A stretch of 64,000 nt of DNA from positions 60,772 through 124,771 of the forward strand of contig CANMQI010000017.1 of assembly GCA_947499955.1 (NCBI GenBank), written 5' to 3'. A model generated the notes under the pieces. The model saw only the letters and a program-made list of their open reading frames with translations. It did not search any database and had not been told where the DNA came from. Of the stretch, positions 16,832-26,070 are shown one piece after another. The first letter of the stretch is position 1; each line of letters opens with the position of its first letter. The position numbers and the translations under genes are program-made. The stretch is from an uncultured Granulosicoccus sp. Its GTDB lineage: Bacteria; Pseudomonadota; Gammaproteobacteria; Granulosicoccales; Granulosicoccaceae.

Positions 16832-18013
16832 ATGAGGGCAGCGCATGCCACGCCACGCAGGGGGAGCAGACCGGCAACAGCCCTTTTTTTCCTGGCGGCA
16901 CTGAGCACACTGGTTTCAGCTACCTCACTGGCAGCCAGTGTCTCTGACAGATTGATACTGCTGCAGGCGGACGGTCGCAGCTACGTGGAACAACACACCC
17001 TCATCAGCGATGATCAACTGCTGGTCGTGCCACTGCCTGCCGAACGTATTTCGCTCGAGACACGCATCACCGGCCCCGAGTGGCTGACTTTTGCCAGCGC
17101 CCACGAACGCGCACCCGAGCAGCTCTCACTGTGGTCCGGTAGCGCACTGACCCGCTACCGGCATCGTTATGGCAAGGGACTGACCGAGCCCGAGCCCGGC
17201 GTTTTCGTGCTGGACGTTGCCGCAGAGCACGCCGCCGTACAGTTCGACGAATCCGACACGCTGCAGTGGAGCCTCAGCTGGGTGCTGCCAGACACGGCCC
17301 GACTACTCGACTTCGGCAGCCCGGATGAGGATGCCCGAGGCCGCTGGACGCGCAGTGGCCCTTTGCTGAGCTATCAGCAGGCGGGCGGGACACTGCCCGA
17401 GTTGACTCTGCGTTTCTCACTGACGCCGCTGCCCGTCCTCTCCAGTGACATGGACACCAGCGCGTGCCGCCAGCCCGACGCCTTCAATGACGCCTGTTCG
17501 CCGGATGTGGATGGCGATGAGATTCCTGACTATCGCGACGTGTGTCTGCCGGCGAACAGCCCGCTTGTGGCACTGAGCAATCCGGGACAGCTGGCCACCG
17601 CGCTGGCGGACAAGCACACCCTGAAGGGAACAGCCGATCCCCGAGCGATGCAGGCCATGGGCTGTGAACCGCAGGACAGCGTCAGTCTGTCCGGTATCCG
17701 CTTCGACAGTGGCCAGAATTATCTGAACATCGCCTCTCGTCTGGTGCTGGATCGTGTGGCGCGTGCGCTGCAACGCCAACCGGCGCGGCTGTTCGAGGTC
17801 CTTGCACATACCGACAACGCCGGTCGGGTCGAACACAATCAGGCCTTGTCGGAGAGGCGTGCCAGAGCGATACGGCACTATCTCATGCTGCGTGGCGTTG
17901 CCGGCGACCGGATTCGGGCGCGTGGACTTGGCGAGACGTCACCGGCCTACGACAATGCCATTGCCGCAGGCCGACGTGCCAACCGCCGGGTGGAATTGCG
18001 CATCGTGGAATGA
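16832..18013 (+). CDS. OmpA-family outer-membrane/peptidoglycan-binding protein
   Basis: About 393 residues from ATG 16832; the longer open frame upstream is a shadow of trpS. A signal peptide (LFFLAALSTLVSATSLAAS) leads to an all-beta N-terminal region of unknown type, a short calcium-type repeat (DVDGDEIPDYRDVC) and a C-terminal OmpA domain (GIRFDSGQNYLNIAS, then NQALSERRARAIRHYLM) that binds peptidoglycan. Likely tethers the envelope layers. Confidence 0.85.
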   Translation: MRAAHATPRRGSRPATALFFLAALSTLVSATSLAASVSDRLILLQADGRSYVEQHTLISDDQLLVVPLPAERISLETRITGPEWLTFASAHERAPEQLSLWSGSALTRYRHRYGKGLTEPEPGVFVLDVAAEHAAVQFDESDTLQWSLSWVLPDTARLLDFGSPDEDARGRWTRSGPLLSYQQAGGTLPELTLRFSLTPLPVLSSDMDTSACRQPDAFNDACSPDVDGDEIPDYRDVCLPANSPLVALSNPGQLATALADKHTLKGTADPRAMQAMGCEPQDSVSLSGIRFDSGQNYLNIASRLVLDRVARALQRQPARLFEVLAHTDNAGRVEHNQALSERRARAIRHYLMLRGVAGDRIRARGLGETSPAYDNAIAAGRRANRRVELRIVE

Positions 18014-18052
18014 ATACCCACTACGACATGAGCCTGGTTGCGGCTGCCCGGC

Positions 18053-18409
18053 TCAGTGAGTCGTCCGTCTCATTTCCGCCACCTTGTTGATGACGCCGAT
18101 ATAGGCGAACAGCGCCAGATGTGCAGCCGCATCCGTCTGCTTGAGTGACTGACTGGCGTCGGTAAAACGCCTGACCTGTTCGTCGTGGTCGCGCAGCAGA
18201 GCGGCCAGCAGTTCCCGGTCTCGTTCGCTTGCATCGATGTTGTAGTTCTTCTTGCGGTTGTCCAGTACTTCGAGTTGCTCGAAATGACGCCGCTTGGTGG
18301 TCTCCATGGCGTTGTACGCCTGCCAGGCATCCGCTGCCGCGCCTGCCAGCAGTTCATCGGGCCGCATCGGCTCTGCGCTGTCTTCAGCCTCAATCATGCG
18401 TTCACTCAT
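18053..18409 (-). CDS. Hypothetical cytoplasmic protein, helical
   Basis: 118 residues from ATG 18409, which has AGGAA nine bases upstream; a TTG further out would add 16 residues. The sequence is charged and helical throughout (KRRHFEQLEVLDNRKKNYNI). No family recognised. It lies convergent to the OmpA gene with a 39-bp gap. Confidence 0.55.
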   Translation of the reverse strand: MSERMIEAEDSAEPMRPDELLAGAAADAWQAYNAMETTKRRHFEQLEVLDNRKKNYNIDASERDRELLAALLRDHDEQVRRFTDASQSLKQTDAAAHLALFAYIGVINKVAEMRRTTH

Positions 18410-18676
18410 CGTTGCCGTGTTCCTGTCATCTGCCGCCGTCACCGTTTCGCCGTTCAACGGGCACTGTCATGGCGCCAGACTAGCAGAAGGTTGCCGGTGC
18501 TTCACTACTGGCCATTGTTTGTGACACACTCAAGGCTCATCCCCATACAGACCTCAGTGCAGCCCTGTCGTGGATACTTCCGATTCAGACACCATCAGGA
18601 CGCGCCGCAGCAACAGCGGGGTGCAATCAGTGTTGTTTGCCATCGCATCGCCCGTGACACCTTCCGGAATCTGAGC

Positions 18677-20038
18677 ATGGGTGACGTCGAACAGGAAGAA
18701 TTGCGCAAGTTGCGCAAGATCAACAAGGCCTTGATGGAACGGGTCGAGCGGTCCATGGATCAGCAGGGCAACGCCTATTCCCTGTTCCAGACCGCCATTG
18801 GACTGGAAGAGCAGGTACGCCGACGGACCATGGAACTGTCGAGCACTCTGGCCGACCTGGAACGTACCAATCATCAGCTGGTCACGGCCAAGGATGCCGC
18901 CGAACAGGCCAATCTGTCCAAGACACGCTTTCTGGCAGCGGCCAGTCACGATGTGCTGCAACCGCTCAATACCGCCCTGCTGCTGATGTCGTCACTCAGC
19001 TCGGCGCAGACCAGTGCCGAAGGCTCGCGCCTGTGCACGCAGGTTGAACATTCGCTGGAAACCATGGACGAGCTGCTACGCAATCTGCTCTATATGTCCA
19101 GACTGGATGCCGGTGATGTACACCCCAAATGGCAGGCCGTGTCGCTGGATCGGCTGTTCGATTCCATTGCCTCGGACTTCGAACCGATAGCTCGGGTGCG
19201 CAATCTGGAACTGCGCGTCAAATGCAGCGGTCTGCATGTATGGTCCGACCCCACGATGCTGCGTCGAACCATACAGAACATCGTGACCAATGCATTGCGC
19301 TACACCCGTGACGGAGGGGCTCTACTGATCGCCGGCCGCCACGGTGACAAGGTCCATATCAGAATTGCGGACACCGGCATCGGTATCGAACCGGAACGCT
19401 TCAAGGAGATCTTCATCGAATTCAATCGCTGCGCCACCGGCCAGAATGAACTGGACGGCTCCTTCGCCGGACTTGGCCTGGGACTGGCCATCGTCGAGCG
19501 CATGGTCAATGCGCTGAACCTGCAGCTGACCCTCAATTCCCGTCTCGGCGTCGGCTCATGCTTCAAGCTGACCCTGCCCTACAGAGATCCTCCCCTGTCG
19601 CTGGGAAAGGCACGTGCCGCCGACATGGTCAGCAACTCGCAAATGGCCAACACCCGGATTCTGCTGATCGAAAACGATCTGACGGCACTCAAGGCCATGG
19701 ACACCCTGTTGAGTCAGTGGGGCTGCGATCTGCGTCTGGCCAGCAGTACGCAGGAAACCCTGGATGCACTGAACAGAGACAAGAGCTGGGAACCGGATCT
19801 GATCATCGCCGACCAGCATCTGGAAAACAACGAGCGCGGCACCTCGATCATTCGTATCGTGCGCCAGCTGACAGGCCGGCGACTTCCGGCTGTAGTGGTC
19901 ACGGCAGCGCCGTCGGACAGACTCTGGAAAATGGCTGATCAGGGTCGGCTGGAAGTCATGCCCAAACCCGTCAAACCGGCGCAACTGCGTGCTCTGCTGA
20001 TGCATCTGCGTACGCGCATCATCGAACCGGCCGACTGA
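18677..20038 (+). CDS. Hybrid sensor histidine kinase without membrane segments
   Basis: 453 residues from ATG 18677 (the upstream open frame overlaps an opposite gene). A coiled-coil N-terminus (QEELRKLRKINKALMERVE) leads to the phospho-acceptor His91 in AAASHDVLQPLN, an ATPase domain (NIVTNALRY, DTGIGI, GLGLGLAIVERM) and a receiver domain with Asp in DLIIADQHL and Lys in MPKPVK. There is no transmembrane part, so it senses a cytoplasmic cue or takes input from another protein. Soluble hybrid kinases of this kind pair with LuxR-type regulators like the one encoded convergently at 20142. Confidence 0.88.
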   Translation: MGDVEQEELRKLRKINKALMERVERSMDQQGNAYSLFQTAIGLEEQVRRRTMELSSTLADLERTNHQLVTAKDAAEQANLSKTRFLAAASHDVLQPLNTALLLMSSLSSAQTSAEGSRLCTQVEHSLETMDELLRNLLYMSRLDAGDVHPKWQAVSLDRLFDSIASDFEPIARVRNLELRVKCSGLHVWSDPTMLRRTIQNIVTNALRYTRDGGALLIAGRHGDKVHIRIADTGIGIEPERFKEIFIEFNRCATGQNELDGSFAGLGLGLAIVERMVNALNLQLTLNSRLGVGSCFKLTLPYRDPPLSLGKARAADMVSNSQMANTRILLIENDLTALKAMDTLLSQWGCDLRLASSTQETLDALNRDKSWEPDLIIADQHLENNERGTSIIRIVRQLTGRRLPAVVVTAAPSDRLWKMADQGRLEVMPKPVKPAQLRALLMHLRTRIIEPAD

Positions 20039-20040
20039 GC

Positions 20041-20092
20041 GCAGGAACGCAGGAACGCAGGAACGCAGGAACGCAGGAACGCAGGAACGCAG
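20041..20092. repeat. Short tandem repeat, 6.5 x GCAGGAAC
   Basis: Six perfect copies of the octamer GCAGGAAC plus GCAG begin two bases after the kinase stop codon, in the 103-bp gap between convergent genes. Confidence 0.95.
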
Positions 20093-20141
20093 ATCATGTC
20101 CCCGGATCGACTGCCCGGCTGAATAGAATTACCGCCAGGGA

Positions 20142-20822
20142 TCAACCCATGAAACGTTTTTCGACATCGAACAGCTCGTCCTGATCCAGCTTGGACACCT
20201 CGATCACGGCCTGTGTGCGACTGTGAACGCAGAGCTTTCGCAGTATCTCGGAGACGTGTTTCTTGACGGTCGTCGCGCCGACATCCAGCTCATAGGCAAT
20301 CTGCTTGTTGAGCAGCCCTTCGCGCAGCATGAACAACACTCGCATCTGCTGGGGGGTCAGACTGAGCAGACGCTCGATGATGCGCGTCTTGTCGCTGGAG
20401 ACGTCCACCTCATGATTGTTATCAAGCCGGTCCGGCACGTAGATTCCACCGGCCATGATGACGCCAATGGCATCTGCCAGCACTTCACGACCAAGAGATT
20501 TGGGCAGAAAGCCGGCAGCCCCGTAGGTGATGGCCTCATCGATGATCTGCTCGTTTTCCAGGCCGGAGACGACCAGCACCGGCAGGCGCGGATGCAGGGT
20601 CCGTAGTTGCAACAAGCCTTCGAAGCCGGTGATGCCCGGCATGTTGAGATCCAGCAAGGCGATATCGAAGTCCCTGTCTGTCTCCAGCAAGGTAATGGCC
20701 TCATTCAGCGTACTGACTTCGCGCGAACGCACGTCAGGGTAGGCCAGCAACAAGGCCGAACTCAGCGCCTCCCTGAACAAGGGATGGTCGTCGATAATCA
20801 GTACCTGCGAAAGATCACTCAT
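20142..20822 (-). CDS. NarL/LuxR-family response regulator
   Basis: 226-residue transcription factor: receiver domain (IIDDHPLFREAL, phospho-acceptor Asp58 in ALLDLNMPG, Lys in LPKSLG) and LuxR-type helix-turn-helix (LTPQQMRVLFMLREGLLNKQIAYEL, TVKKHVSEIL). Likely partner of the hybrid kinase at 18677. It is divergent from the ABC exporter genes at 20976. In Pseudomonas PQQ-ethanol clusters a similar regulator (AgmR/PedR type) sits beside a hybrid kinase and an ABC-2 exporter; that comparison is from memory of the family. Confidence 0.88.
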   Translation of the reverse strand: MSDLSQVLIIDDHPLFREALSSALLLAYPDVRSREVSTLNEAITLLETDRDFDIALLDLNMPGITGFEGLLQLRTLHPRLPVLVVSGLENEQIIDEAITYGAAGFLPKSLGREVLADAIGVIMAGGIYVPDRLDNNHEVDVSSDKTRIIERLLSLTPQQMRVLFMLREGLLNKQIAYELDVGATTVKKHVSEILRKLCVHSRTQAVIEVSKLDQDELFDVEKRFMG

Positions 20823-20975
20823 GAATAACGACCAAGCAAACCGGTGACAAGCTTATCCTACCCATGTGATGATGATCTGACTATTCGATTTTAGGCCCAG
20901 ACGACGAATGTCGCGCACCTTCCCAGACACACTGCGCACGCCTCCTCGCTTGCGACATGTTACTTTGGATACATC

Positions 20976-21749
20976 ATGAATGTCAGCCAGCCAGCCAGGA
21001 CCCGCCACTCCATGGAGCCGTCACCGACGGTTGCGGCACTGGACATCAGACACGTCAGTTTCAACTACGGCAAGCGACAGGCACTCGACGATGTCTCCAT
21101 CAGCATTGCTGCCGGTGAAAGAGTCATGTTGCTCGGTGCCAACGGGGCTGGCAAAAGCACGCTGTTCTCACTGATCTGCGGATTGTTTGCAGCCGACTCC
21201 GGCTCGATTGCCATCAACGGCAGGCAGCTGCTGCAAGGCGCCTCTGCTCTGGCCCCTCTGGGTATCGTCTTCCAATCGCAGACACTCGACCTGGATTTGA
21301 GCGTCGAACAGAATCTGGCCTATTTCTGTGCACTGCATGGCATCGGACGCAAGACGGCACGTCAGCGTATCCAGCGGGCCCTGCAACGTCTGGACCTGCT
21401 CGACAGACGCCGTCACAAGGTACGCACACTCAACGGCGGTCATCGACGCCGCGTCGAGATCGCGCGCGCCACCTTGCACGAACCGGGTATTCTGCTGCTC
21501 GATGAACCCACCGTCGGCCTCGACATTCCCACTCGCACGGAACTCATCAGCTACATTCGGGCCTTGCCTGAAACGCAAGGCTGCGCCGTCTTGTGGGCAA
21601 CTCATCTGATTGATGAAATCGATGATGCCGATCGTGTCCTGATGCTGCACGAAGGCCGTGTTCAGCGTGATGGACAGGCCATGCAATCCTGCAGCGATGC
21701 CGGCGTGAATGACCTGTCCGAACTCATGCATCAGGTCATGCGTCCATGA
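20976..21749 (+). CDS. ABC exporter ATP-binding protein (PQQ/alcohol-cluster type)
   Basis: 257-residue ATPase: Walker A GANGAGKST, Q-loop VFQSQTLDLDLS, an unusual signature LNGGHRRRVEIAR in place of LSGGQ, Walker B ILLLDEPTVGLD and the switch His in ATHLIDE. The GGHRRRVEIAR form is what I associate with the ATPase of PQQ-dependent alcohol dehydrogenase systems (PedD-like). Its stop overlaps the permease start by 4 bp. Cargo unknown. Confidence 0.87.
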   Translation: MNVSQPARTRHSMEPSPTVAALDIRHVSFNYGKRQALDDVSISIAAGERVMLLGANGAGKSTLFSLICGLFAADSGSIAINGRQLLQGASALAPLGIVFQSQTLDLDLSVEQNLAYFCALHGIGRKTARQRIQRALQRLDLLDRRRHKVRTLNGGHRRRVEIARATLHEPGILLLDEPTVGLDIPTRTELISYIRALPETQGCAVLWATHLIDEIDDADRVLMLHEGRVQRDGQAMQSCSDAGVNDLSELMHQVMRP

Positions 21750-22546
21750 ATCACTATCTGCTGGCCATGCTGGGTATCGTGCAGCGCGAACTCATGCGCT
21801 TCATCCACCAGCGCGAACGCTTCATTGCCGCACTGGTACGCCCCCTTCTGTGGCTGGTCGTGTTCGCTGCCGGCTTTCGCGCCGCCCTGGGCCTGTCCAT
21901 CATCCCGCCATATCAGACCTACATCACCTATGAGATGTATATCGTACCGGGCCTCATCGGCATGATTCAGTTGTTCAACGGCATGCAGTCTTCACTGTCC
22001 ATGGTCTACGATCAGGAAATGGGCAGCATGCGAGTCCTGCTGACCGCGCCACTACCACGCTGGTATCTATTGCTGTGCAAGCTCACGGCCAGCGTCATGG
22101 TATCCCTGTTGCAGATCGGCACCTTCCTGCTGGTGGCAAGTCTGGCAGGCATCGACTTCGCCTACGGCGGCCTGCTACAGGCCTTGCCGGTCCTTATCAT
22201 CACCGGCATACAACTGGGTTCTCTGGGTCTGGTGATCGCCTCCGTCGTCAAACAGCTGGAGAATTTCGCCGGGGTCATGAACTTCGTGATCTTCCCCATG
22301 TTCTTCCTCTCATCCGCCTTGTACCCCATCTGGAAGATGCGCGAATCCAGCGACTGGCTGGCAATACTGTGTCAATGGAACCCCTTTACCCATGCGGTGG
22401 AGGCCATACGTTTTGCATTCCATGGTCAGTTCAATGCCACGGCGCTGCTGATTGTCGTCGCTTGTACGCTGGTGTTCTTCACCACCGCCAACTGGGCCTA
22501 TAATCCGGCCAGACGATTTCGCGCCGGACGCACGGCTGACGCCTGA
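21746..22546 (+). CDS. ABC-2 type permease (PedC-like)
   Basis: 266-residue inner-membrane protein with about six helices, the membrane half of the exporter with the preceding ATPase. Features: RPLLWLVVFAAGFRAALG, EMYIVPGLIGMIQLFNGMQ, and NFVIFPMFFLSSALYPIW, a layout typical of ABC-2 drug/polysaccharide or alcohol-associated exporters. Confidence 0.87.
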   Translation: MNHYLLAMLGIVQRELMRFIHQRERFIAALVRPLLWLVVFAAGFRAALGLSIIPPYQTYITYEMYIVPGLIGMIQLFNGMQSSLSMVYDQEMGSMRVLLTAPLPRWYLLLCKLTASVMVSLLQIGTFLLVASLAGIDFAYGGLLQALPVLIITGIQLGSLGLVIASVVKQLENFAGVMNFVIFPMFFLSSALYPIWKMRESSDWLAILCQWNPFTHAVEAIRFAFHGQFNATALLIVVACTLVFFTTANWAYNPARRFRAGRTADA

Positions 22547-22612
22547 ACAAACCGTCCCTGTGCAGGGAGATTCAGCGCGACGATCGGAACGCACATCGTC
22601 TGGCTCAGAGTG

Positions 22613-23353
22613 TCAAGCCTGTATATTGTCGACCAGCTCCGCCAGCACGGCCCCTTCACGCTGCTCGCGTGGAATATCGATATCAAGGGTTCTGACAATC
22701 CGTGCAGGACGGTCACTGAACAGCAGAATGCGATCGGCCAGCAGAGCCGCCTCCTCGACATTGTGTGTCACCATCAAGGCGGTGGTCGGGTGGTTGCGCC
22801 ACAGCCGCATCAACAGCTTGCGCAAACGCTGCGCCGTGGCATCGTCCAGGGAGACGAAGGGTTCGTCCAGCATCAGCAGCTGTGGCTGCAGCACGAAGGC
22901 ACGAGCCAGAGCCGCACGTCGTGCCAGCCCCAGCGACAACTGATTGGGGTAGAAGTTGCGCATCTCGCTCAGCCCCAGCTCGGCAAACAGTTCATCCAGT
23001 GACTCTGTCTGCCGCGATTCAGGCAATACCAGACGCACGTTCTGCTCGACAGTACGCCAGGGCAACAGGCGTGGCTCCTGAAAAACAGCCGCCACCGAGC
23101 CGTCCTCGGGCAGACCAATCTCGCCCTCGTATTGATTGTCCAGGCCCAGAATCATGCGCAGGGTCGTCGTCTTGCCACAGCCGGACGGACCCACGATGCA
23201 GGTAAAGGAGTGCGGCGACAGGCAGAAGTCCAGCGTGTCCACCACGTGCAGGCTCTCGCCATGGTCCAGCTGGAAGTGGCGGCCGCGGATGGCAACCTTC
23301 AGCGTCTGCGCCTGCCGGGACTCAGACACGGACCGCTCGCCAGCGATTGGCAT
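22613..23353 (-). CDS. ABC importer ATP-binding protein (nitrate/taurine type)
   Basis: 246-residue ATPase with Walker A GPSGCGKTT, Q-loop VFQEPRLLPWRTVEQN, signature LSLGLARRAALARAF (a variant of LSGG), Walker B LLMLDEPFVSLD and switch MVTHNVEEA. This is the SsuB/TauB/NrtC class. ATG 23353 lies 32 bp inside the permease gene; GTG 23329 would reduce the overlap to 8 bp. Last gene of the importer operon. Confidence 0.88.
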   Translation of the reverse strand: MPIAGERSVSESRQAQTLKVAIRGRHFQLDHGESLHVVDTLDFCLSPHSFTCIVGPSGCGKTTTLRMILGLDNQYEGEIGLPEDGSVAAVFQEPRLLPWRTVEQNVRLVLPESRQTESLDELFAELGLSEMRNFYPNQLSLGLARRAALARAFVLQPQLLMLDEPFVSLDDATAQRLRKLLMRLWRNHPTTALMVTHNVEEAALLADRILLFSDRPARIVRTLDIDIPREQREGAVLAELVDNIQA

Positions 23354-24083
23354 GCTTGTCCAGAGGCTGCAGCAGCAGATACTCCACCAGCAGCATGACC
23401 ATCACGAAGCTCAGGGTATACGCCAGTATGGTGGCCACATCGAACAGCTGAAAATACAGATGGATCTGAAAACCCACACCGTTGGATCTGCCCAGCAATT
23501 CCACAATGAGCACGATTTTCCAGATCAGGGCGATGCCGGAGCGTGTGGCCGCGGCAAAGAAGGGCTGTAGCTGAGGCAACACGACATGCCGCAGACGTTT
23601 GAGGAATCCGAATCTGTAGACCTGCGCCAGCTCTGCATAATCAGGAGACAGGGATCGCGCGCCTTCGCGCAAGGTCACGACAACGTTGGGAATCTTGTTC
23701 AATGCGACTGCACCAATGGCCGCCGCCTCGTTCAGGCCGAACCAGATGTAGCTCAACACGATGATGACCAGCGCAGGAATGTTCAGCAGGAGAATCAGCC
23801 AGGGATCGATCAGACGATCGGCCAGAGGTTTCATCCCCAGCCAGATACCGATGGCCGAACCGATGGTCATGGCGACCAGAAAAGCGGCCAGCACACGCAG
23901 CAGTGTATAGCTCAGGTGCATCAGCAGCTCGCCGGAGCGCCACTCCACCCGCAGAGACTGCCAGACGTCCAGCGGGGACGGCAATGTATTGTCATTCACC
24001 CACAGAGCTGCCGCTGCCCAGAGCGACAGAAACAGAGCCAGTGACAGCGTAATCAAGCTCCAGGTTTTGATGCGTGCCGGCAT
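23322..24083 (-). CDS. ABC importer permease (SsuC/TauC-like)
   Basis: 253-residue membrane protein with about six helices and the cytoplasmic EAA-type loop (ELAQVYRFGFLKRLRHVVLPQLQP) that docks the ATPase. Second gene of the importer operon, 39 bp after the binding-protein gene. Confidence 0.88.
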   Translation of the reverse strand: MPARIKTWSLITLSLALFLSLWAAAALWVNDNTLPSPLDVWQSLRVEWRSGELLMHLSYTLLRVLAAFLVAMTIGSAIGIWLGMKPLADRLIDPWLILLLNIPALVIIVLSYIWFGLNEAAAIGAVALNKIPNVVVTLREGARSLSPDYAELAQVYRFGFLKRLRHVVLPQLQPFFAAATRSGIALIWKIVLIVELLGRSNGVGFQIHLYFQLFDVATILAYTLSFVMVMLLVEYLLLQPLDKHANRWRAVRV

Positions 24084-24122
24084 CAGGACCCGACCATGAC
24101 CATCAGTTCGATTGAGCGCTGA

Positions 24123-25112
24123 TTAGAGTGGTGCGCCTTTCCAGTAAGTGCCCGCTGCCATCTCGGTCGAGTCGCCGACCAGCTTCTTGCCGCCCAGCTC
24201 ACTGAGCACGCTGTAGATGACGCCCGCATCGCGCACCTCCTCACCATGACTGCGACCCGGGATACCTTCACGAAAACGATCTCGCAGAACCTGCAAGGCT
24301 GCCGGACCGTCCTTGATGTCGCCATTGTCAGCCAGGCGCTGCCATTCCTCGTCTGATTCCTGCAGGATCTTCTTGGTCTCACGCGATGCCTTGACAAATG
24401 CGGCGGCCGGGTTGCTGGCTGCCCAGTCATCGGCAAAGACGTAGCCGATGGCCGACACAGGCCCCTTGGAACCCAGGGCATTGGCAGCCTCTTCGGCGCT
24501 GATCAGACGGCGAAAGCCATCTGCCTCCAGGCGGGCGCAGTAATGCCAGTAATTGAGCACGGCATCCAGTTCACCATCACGTGCCTTTTCGGCCAGCAGA
24601 GGAGGTGCGCCAAAGACGATCTCGTTCTCGGCGTTCAGATCGATTCCGTGCTCCTGACGGGCCATCCCCTGCAGCAGCAGCCAGCTCTTGTCCAGCGGTC
24701 CGCCGGCCACACCGACCCGCTGTCCCTTGAGATCAGCCAGGCTCTGCAGTTCACTGTCGCCCGCCACCATGATGGAGCCAACCGAGGAACTATAAGGCAC
24801 AAAAGCCAGATTGCGTCCTTCGGCGCGCTGGCGTGACACCCACAGCCAGTCCGAGACGATGACGTCGACCTCTCCACCCAGCAGGGCAATACGGGTAGCA
24901 TCACCACCGGCGAACGGTACGATTTCCAGCGTGAAGCCATTGGCCTTGTCCAGGCCATGATGCTGCATGGACTTCAGCTCCCAGTTCACCGTCCCGTACT
25001 TCAACACGCCCACACGAACGACACCGTCGGCATGGGCGAGCGACAGGAGGGACACACTCAGCAGCATGACACTCGATACAAGGCCACGCAGGCCCGGGAT
25101 ACACCACTTCAT
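24123..25112 (-). CDS. ABC importer substrate-binding protein (SsuA/NMT1-like)
   Basis: 329 residues with a signal peptide (cleavage after SLLSLAHA). The mature protein starts DGVVRVGVLKYGTVNWEL and has DLKGQRVGVAGGPLDKSW, as in the sulfonate/thiamine-precursor binding family. First gene of the importer operon. Substrate not deducible; proteins like this also occur in PQQ-dehydrogenase clusters, which would agree with the kinase, LuxR and PedC/PedD-like genes next door. Confidence 0.85.
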   Translation of the reverse strand: MKWCIPGLRGLVSSVMLLSVSLLSLAHADGVVRVGVLKYGTVNWELKSMQHHGLDKANGFTLEIVPFAGGDATRIALLGGEVDVIVSDWLWVSRQRAEGRNLAFVPYSSSVGSIMVAGDSELQSLADLKGQRVGVAGGPLDKSWLLLQGMARQEHGIDLNAENEIVFGAPPLLAEKARDGELDAVLNYWHYCARLEADGFRRLISAEEAANALGSKGPVSAIGYVFADDWAASNPAAAFVKASRETKKILQESDEEWQRLADNGDIKDGPAALQVLRDRFREGIPGRSHGEEVRDAGVIYSVLSELGGKKLVGDSTEMAAGTYWKGAPL

Positions 25113-25500
25113 GACAGGCTCCAGTCAGCAAAAGGGAATCAGTGTACACATTAGCGATCTGTACGAATGAAGACATAGCACTTTGGTACCACGGGACAGA
25201 ATCTGCTCCTGTCCCGGCGCAGACAAGACAGCAGCGGCGCACGCTATTTATTGCAAGTCCGGCAATTTTTCTCCCCTTGCCAGTGTCGCCGCATGCCCGT
25301 TCCAGCAATAACCCAACAGGGGCGATGCGTGACGGCAAGCGAACAGAGAGACGAGGCCATGATCACGAGTACATCGCAAAACGTGAGACCGAGGGGGTGC
25401 CTTCGACACACATTCGGGGAAGGATGATAAAACTTTTCGGCAATTGAACAGTCACTTGCAGTACTGGGTTCAAGACCCGTCAACCACAGAGCCAAACATC
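25113..25500. other. 388-bp divergent intergenic region
   Basis: Separates the importer operon (minus) from the YHS gene (plus). The short open frames here have no recognisable protein character. It must hold both promoters; I see no convincing operator. Confidence 0.5.
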
Positions 25501-25977
25501 ATGCGCCTGGCAAGACTGCTATTCACATCGGTTTTACTGATCTTCGCCACCGTCGGTCAGGTATCCGCCGCAGAACGAATCAATACCCTGGAAAAACACG
25601 GACTGTTCAGTTACGAACCCAGCGGCATTGCCATTCGCGGCTACGACACCGTGGCCTATTTCACCGAGGGAAAACCTGTAGAGGGGCGCGATGACTTCAC
25701 AACCGACTGGCAAGGTGCGACCTGGAAGTTCGCCAGTCAGGAACACCTTGACCTGTTCACCGCCGACCCGAAAAGATATGCACCTCAGTATGGCGGCTAC
25801 TGCGCCTATGGTGTTGCCCAGGAAAGCCTGGTGAAGATCGAACCGGATCAGTGGACCATCCACGACGACAAGCTGTATCTGAACTACAACGCCAAGCTCA
25901 ACAATGAATGGAAGAAAGACATTCCCGGTTATATTGCAACGGCTGACAAACTGTTCGAATCATTATTGGGCAAGTAG
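25501..25977 (+). CDS. Exported YHS-domain protein
   Basis: 158 residues from ATG 25501 (an upstream ATG at 25444 is less likely because the signal peptide LLFTSVLLIFATVGQVSA begins here). The mature chain contains a YHS-like fold: AIRGYDTVAYFTEGKPVEG, then FASQEHLDLFTADPKRYAPQYGGYCAYGVA. YHS domains are thought to bind metals; exported single-domain versions accompany metal and redox systems. Role here unknown. Confidence 0.82.
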   Translation: MRLARLLFTSVLLIFATVGQVSAAERINTLEKHGLFSYEPSGIAIRGYDTVAYFTEGKPVEGRDDFTTDWQGATWKFASQEHLDLFTADPKRYAPQYGGYCAYGVAQESLVKIEPDQWTIHDDKLYLNYNAKLNNEWKKDIPGYIATADKLFESLLGK

Positions 25978-26070
25978 GTCCCGCAGCATTTCCCCGAGCA
26001 CCTCTTTCCAGCCGTTTGCCGGCGACATCATCCGATGTTCGCCGGCGGCGACCTTTCAGACACTGCCGCC

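Noticed and set aside
18185..18676. N-terminal extension of the hybrid kinase
   Set aside because: Cysteine/arginine-rich and overlaps the opposite hypothetical gene; kinase coiled coil starts at ATG 18677.
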